A stretch of DNA of 7,301 nt, taken from DATEXQ01 sp036846005 (GTDB taxonomy: Bacteria; Patescibacteriota; Microgenomatia; UBA8517). Made by a program: the position numbers and the translations under genes. Shown piece by piece: positions 6,355 through 7,301 of this stretch (position 1 is its first letter; each line of letters opens with the position of its first letter). The stretch is from contig DAIUCV010000021.1 in the NCBI GenBank assembly GCA_036846005.1, forward strand, positions 1-7,301, in the 5' to 3' direction. Under the pieces are notes generated by a model. It saw nothing but the letters and a program-made list of their open reading frames with translations. It was not told the origin of the DNA and did not search any database.

Positions 6355-6528
6355 CTATTTTTTGTACTTCTTCCAAATTGTCAATCCAACTAATCCCACC
6401 AACAATATAACTAATCCAATAAATACAAACTTATACATTTGAGTTTGATCCCAGCTTTGGCCGCAAAAACCTAAGAAACCTTTACCTTGTATAAAACAAT
6501 CTTGCTGATAAGTTAATTCATTACCCAT
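6355..6528 (-). CDS. 57-aa single-pass membrane protein, unknown function
   Basis: I do not recognise a family. The frame starts MGNELTYQQDCFIQGKGFLG, continues FCGQSWDQTQ, then has one strong transmembrane helix (about 32-52, YKFVFIGLVILLVGLVGLTI) and a basic end, WKKYKK. By the positive-inside rule the Lys-rich C-terminus stays in the cytoplasm and the 30-residue head faces out. The head carries two cysteines (C11, C22) flanking a Gly/Phe-rich loop, able to form a disulfide. The stop is TAG. The gene lies 25 nt after tRNA-Ser(GGA) on the same strand. A TATAAT box stands 8 nt before the ATG and there is no Shine-Dalgarno, so it is either leaderless or translated from a processed tRNA transcript. 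A 46-codon frame on the opposite strand overlaps it but shows no membrane or family pattern. Short length keeps confidence moderate. Confidence 0.68.
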   Translation of the reverse strand: MGNELTYQQDCFIQGKGFLGFCGQSWDQTQMYKFVFIGLVILLVGLVGLTIWKKYKK

Positions 6529-6536
6529 ATAGGTTT

Positions 6537-6542
6537 ATTATA
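6537..6542 (-). promoter_or_regulatory. Candidate -10 before the 57-aa gene
   Basis: TATAAT on the minus strand ends 8 nt before the ATG at 6528, the same spacing as at dnaG. The -35 position falls within the acceptor end of tRNA-Ser(GGA) and does not match the consensus, and there is no TG extension. It may serve this gene alone or be chance in an AT-rich spacer. Confidence 0.4.
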
Positions 6543-6553
6543 TTACAAACTTG

Positions 6554-6640
6554 CGGTGAGGGAGGGATTCGAACCCTCGGTAACCTTGCGGCTACTCACG
6601 ATCTCCAATCGTGTCGAATAAACCACTCTCGCACCTCACC
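6554..6640 (-). tRNA. tRNA-Ser(GGA)
   Basis: A class II tRNA. The acceptor stem GGTGAGG pairs with CCTCACC, and the discriminator is G. The anticodon stem CACGA/TCGTG carries loop TTGGAGA with anticodon GGA (6604-6606), reading UCC and UCU. The long variable arm GTAGCC-GCAA-GGTTAC is typical of serine, and the T arm is GAGGG-TTCGAAT-CCCTC. CCA is not encoded; the bases after the discriminator are CAA. It lies 13 nt after the Nudix-fold gene. A weak -10 (TATAAC, 6653-6658) overlaps the end of that gene. Confidence 0.96.
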
Positions 6641-6653
6641 AGATTGTAAGAAG

Positions 6654-7127
6654 TTATACCTTTCTATTTGTCTTAATCCTATTATTAATACTTTTTTGCT
6701 TTCTTCTTTTTCTCCATTCCTTTAATATTTTACTTGCCTGTTTTAACATCTCTTTTTCTTTTTTCAAAGGTAGCATCTTCTGGGTTTTCTTTAAATCATG
6801 CCATTCCATTTGTTCGATACTTAAGTTTTCACCGGCTGATCTTTCCATCATCAAATAATAAATATAGCGTCTGGGAACTATCTTGCCGTTAATGACGGTC
6901 GAACCCCCCATTCTCCCCACTTCTTCCAAAACTCTGGCATTCATGCCGCCCGATTCTGCCATATATCTGATAGCCGCCCTGACCGAAGACTCTCCTTTTC
7001 TGACCAAAACCTTGGGTATTTCCCAATCGGAATCCTGGCTAAGTTTTACACACAACCAAAGCTCTTTGCCGTTTTTAAGTCTTCTAAAAACCACAGCTCC
7101 TGATATTAGTACTAAGTTTGTTTTCAT
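6654..7127 (-). CDS. Nudix-fold protein with a degenerate catalytic box
   Basis: A 157-aa protein. LVLISGAVVFRR (5-16), ELWLCVKL (22-29) and DWEIPKVLVRKGE (34-46) follow the strand order of Nudix hydrolases of the Ap4A-hydrolase type (compare W-x-x-P-K-G-H-x-E-x-G-E). The box at 40-62 aligns without gaps to G-x5-E-x7-R-E-U-x-E-E-x-G-U but reads V40, E46, R54, Y55, M56, E58, S59, G61, M62: the first Gly is Val and two metal-binding glutamates are Tyr and Ser. Normal pyrophosphohydrolase activity is therefore doubtful. The C-terminus is a Lys/Arg-rich tail (about 136-157, with EWRKRRKQKS), plausible for nucleic-acid contact. The start at 7127 is chosen because the upstream ATG at 7178 lies inside tRNA-Ser(CGA); that would add 17 residues encoded by the tRNA. 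The chosen ATG lies 7 nt after the tRNA's encoded CCA, with no Shine-Dalgarno. Confidence 0.8.
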   Translation of the reverse strand: MKTNLVLISGAVVFRRLKNGKELWLCVKLSQDSDWEIPKVLVRKGESSVRAAIRYMAESGGMNARVLEEVGRMGGSTVINGKIVPRRYIYYLMMERSAGENLSIEQMEWHDLKKTQKMLPLKKEKEMLKQASKILKEWRKRRKQKSINNRIKTNRKV

Positions 7128-7134
7128 ATTTATT

Positions 7135-7221
7135 TGGCGGAGGGTACAGGATTCGAACCTGTGAGGACTTGCGTCCACGGGTTTTCGAAACCCGCGCCAT
7201 AAACCACTCAGCCAACCCTCC
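7135..7221 (-). tRNA. tRNA-Ser(CGA)
   Basis: A class II tRNA. The acceptor GGAGGGT pairs with ACCCTCC, the discriminator is G, and CCA is encoded (7135-7137). The anticodon stem CGGGT/ACCCG carries loop TTCGAAA with anticodon CGA (7185-7187), reading UCG. The long variable arm GGAC-GCAA-GTCC shares the GCAA tetraloop with the other serine tRNA, and the T arm is ACAGG-TTCGAAT-CCTGT. It lies 6 nt after tRNA-Arg and 7 nt before the Nudix-fold start codon. Confidence 0.96.
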
Positions 7222-7227
7222 TTTAGG

Positions 7228-7301
7228 TGCGTCCGGTGAGAGTCGAACTCACAACCTTCAAGTCCGCAACCTGACGCTCTATCCAGTTGAGCTACGAACG
7301 C
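7228..7301 (-). tRNA. tRNA-Arg(GCG)
   Basis: A class I tRNA of 74 nt whose first base is the last base of the window. The acceptor GCGTTCG pairs with CGGACGC (one T-G pair), and the discriminator is A. The D arm GCTC-AACTGGATA-GAGC includes an A after GG, fitting the A20 arginine identity base. The anticodon stem TCAGG/CTTGA (one G-T pair) carries loop TTGCGGA, giving anticodon GCG, which reads CGC and CGU. The T arm is GTGAG-TTCGACT-CTCAC. Only CC of the 3' CCA is encoded (next base T). Bacteria normally use ACG for this box, so the anticodon is unusual. Confidence 0.93.

Noticed and set aside
6320..6356. A resemblance to an integron attC or other recombination site (ends in GTTAGAAC)
   Set aside because: The core-site consensus fails at its last base, there is no matching partner with the complementary arm, and no integrase or cassette is near.
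6302..6442. A 46-codon + strand frame starting at the ATG at 6302
   Set aside because: AAGGA touches the ATG directly, too close for a Shine-Dalgarno. The product is rich in Asn, Thr and Pro repeats that mirror the transmembrane helix of the 57-aa gene on the other strand.
6883..7164. A 93-codon + strand frame opposite the Nudix-fold gene
   Set aside because: It ends inside the tRNA-Ser(CGA) gene and has no family pattern; it is the antisense shadow of the Nudix frame.
7128..7178. A 17-codon N-terminal extension of the Nudix-fold protein from the ATG at 7178
   Set aside because: These codons lie mostly within tRNA-Ser(CGA), including its T arm and acceptor; the Nudix fold begins naturally at the ATG at 7127.
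1..7301. CRISPR arrays, insertion sequences, phage genes or toxin-antitoxin pairs
   Set aside because: No regularly spaced direct repeats, transposase-like or phage-like frames, or terminal inverted repeats were seen on either strand.

Overview
The window is an AT-rich bacterial chromosome segment holding ten protein-coding genes and three tRNA genes. Several traits suggest an ultra-small or candidate-phyla (Patescibacteria/CPR-like) genome. The genes are compact and tightly packed. Two small proteins have an N-terminal membrane anchor, one with a Pro/Ser/Thr-rich linker. Several -10 boxes lie only 4-8 nt before an ATG with no proper ribosome-binding site, as in leaderless transcripts. The dnaG-rpoD pair lacks rpsU. 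The lineage is an inference from style, because no 16S or ribosomal protein gene is present. The standard genetic code fits: no in-frame TGA is needed, and all ten genes stop with TAA (7) or TAG (3).

Left part, + strand (1-793): three small integral membrane proteins in a row, a YggT-family protein, a 45-aa lmo0937/DUF5670-like protein and a 47-aa DUF3096-like protein. Each has a strong Shine-Dalgarno sequence, and a TATAAT box lies at the left edge. They look like one operon of abundant small membrane proteins. The last two are too short for ordinary gene finders.

Middle, + strand (944-3355): a lactate permease (LctP/LldP family), then two single-pass, membrane-anchored exported proteins. 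The first is an unrecognised 152-aa protein with a Pro/Ser/Thr linker and two cysteines in its outer domain. The second is a thioredoxin-fold protein with a CPHC active site. The pairing suggests extracytoplasmic disulfide chemistry beside lactate transport or fermentation. The thioredoxin-like gene converges on rpoD, and their stop codons overlap by 4 bp.

Right-middle, - strand (3352-6242): dnaG (primase) followed by rpoD (primary sigma-70), the core of the classical macromolecular-synthesis operon. They are 17 bp apart and apparently read from an extended -10 promoter just before the dnaG ATG.

Right end, - strand (6355-7301): in transcription order tRNA-Arg(GCG), tRNA-Ser(CGA), a Nudix-fold protein whose catalytic box is degenerate, tRNA-Ser(GGA), and a 57-aa membrane protein. 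Gaps are 6, 7, 13 and 25 nt, so tRNAs and mRNAs may share one transcript. The GCG anticodon on tRNA-Arg is unusual for a bacterium, which normally uses ACG modified to ICG. This tRNA/degenerate-Nudix/small-membrane-protein block is the least explained part of the window.
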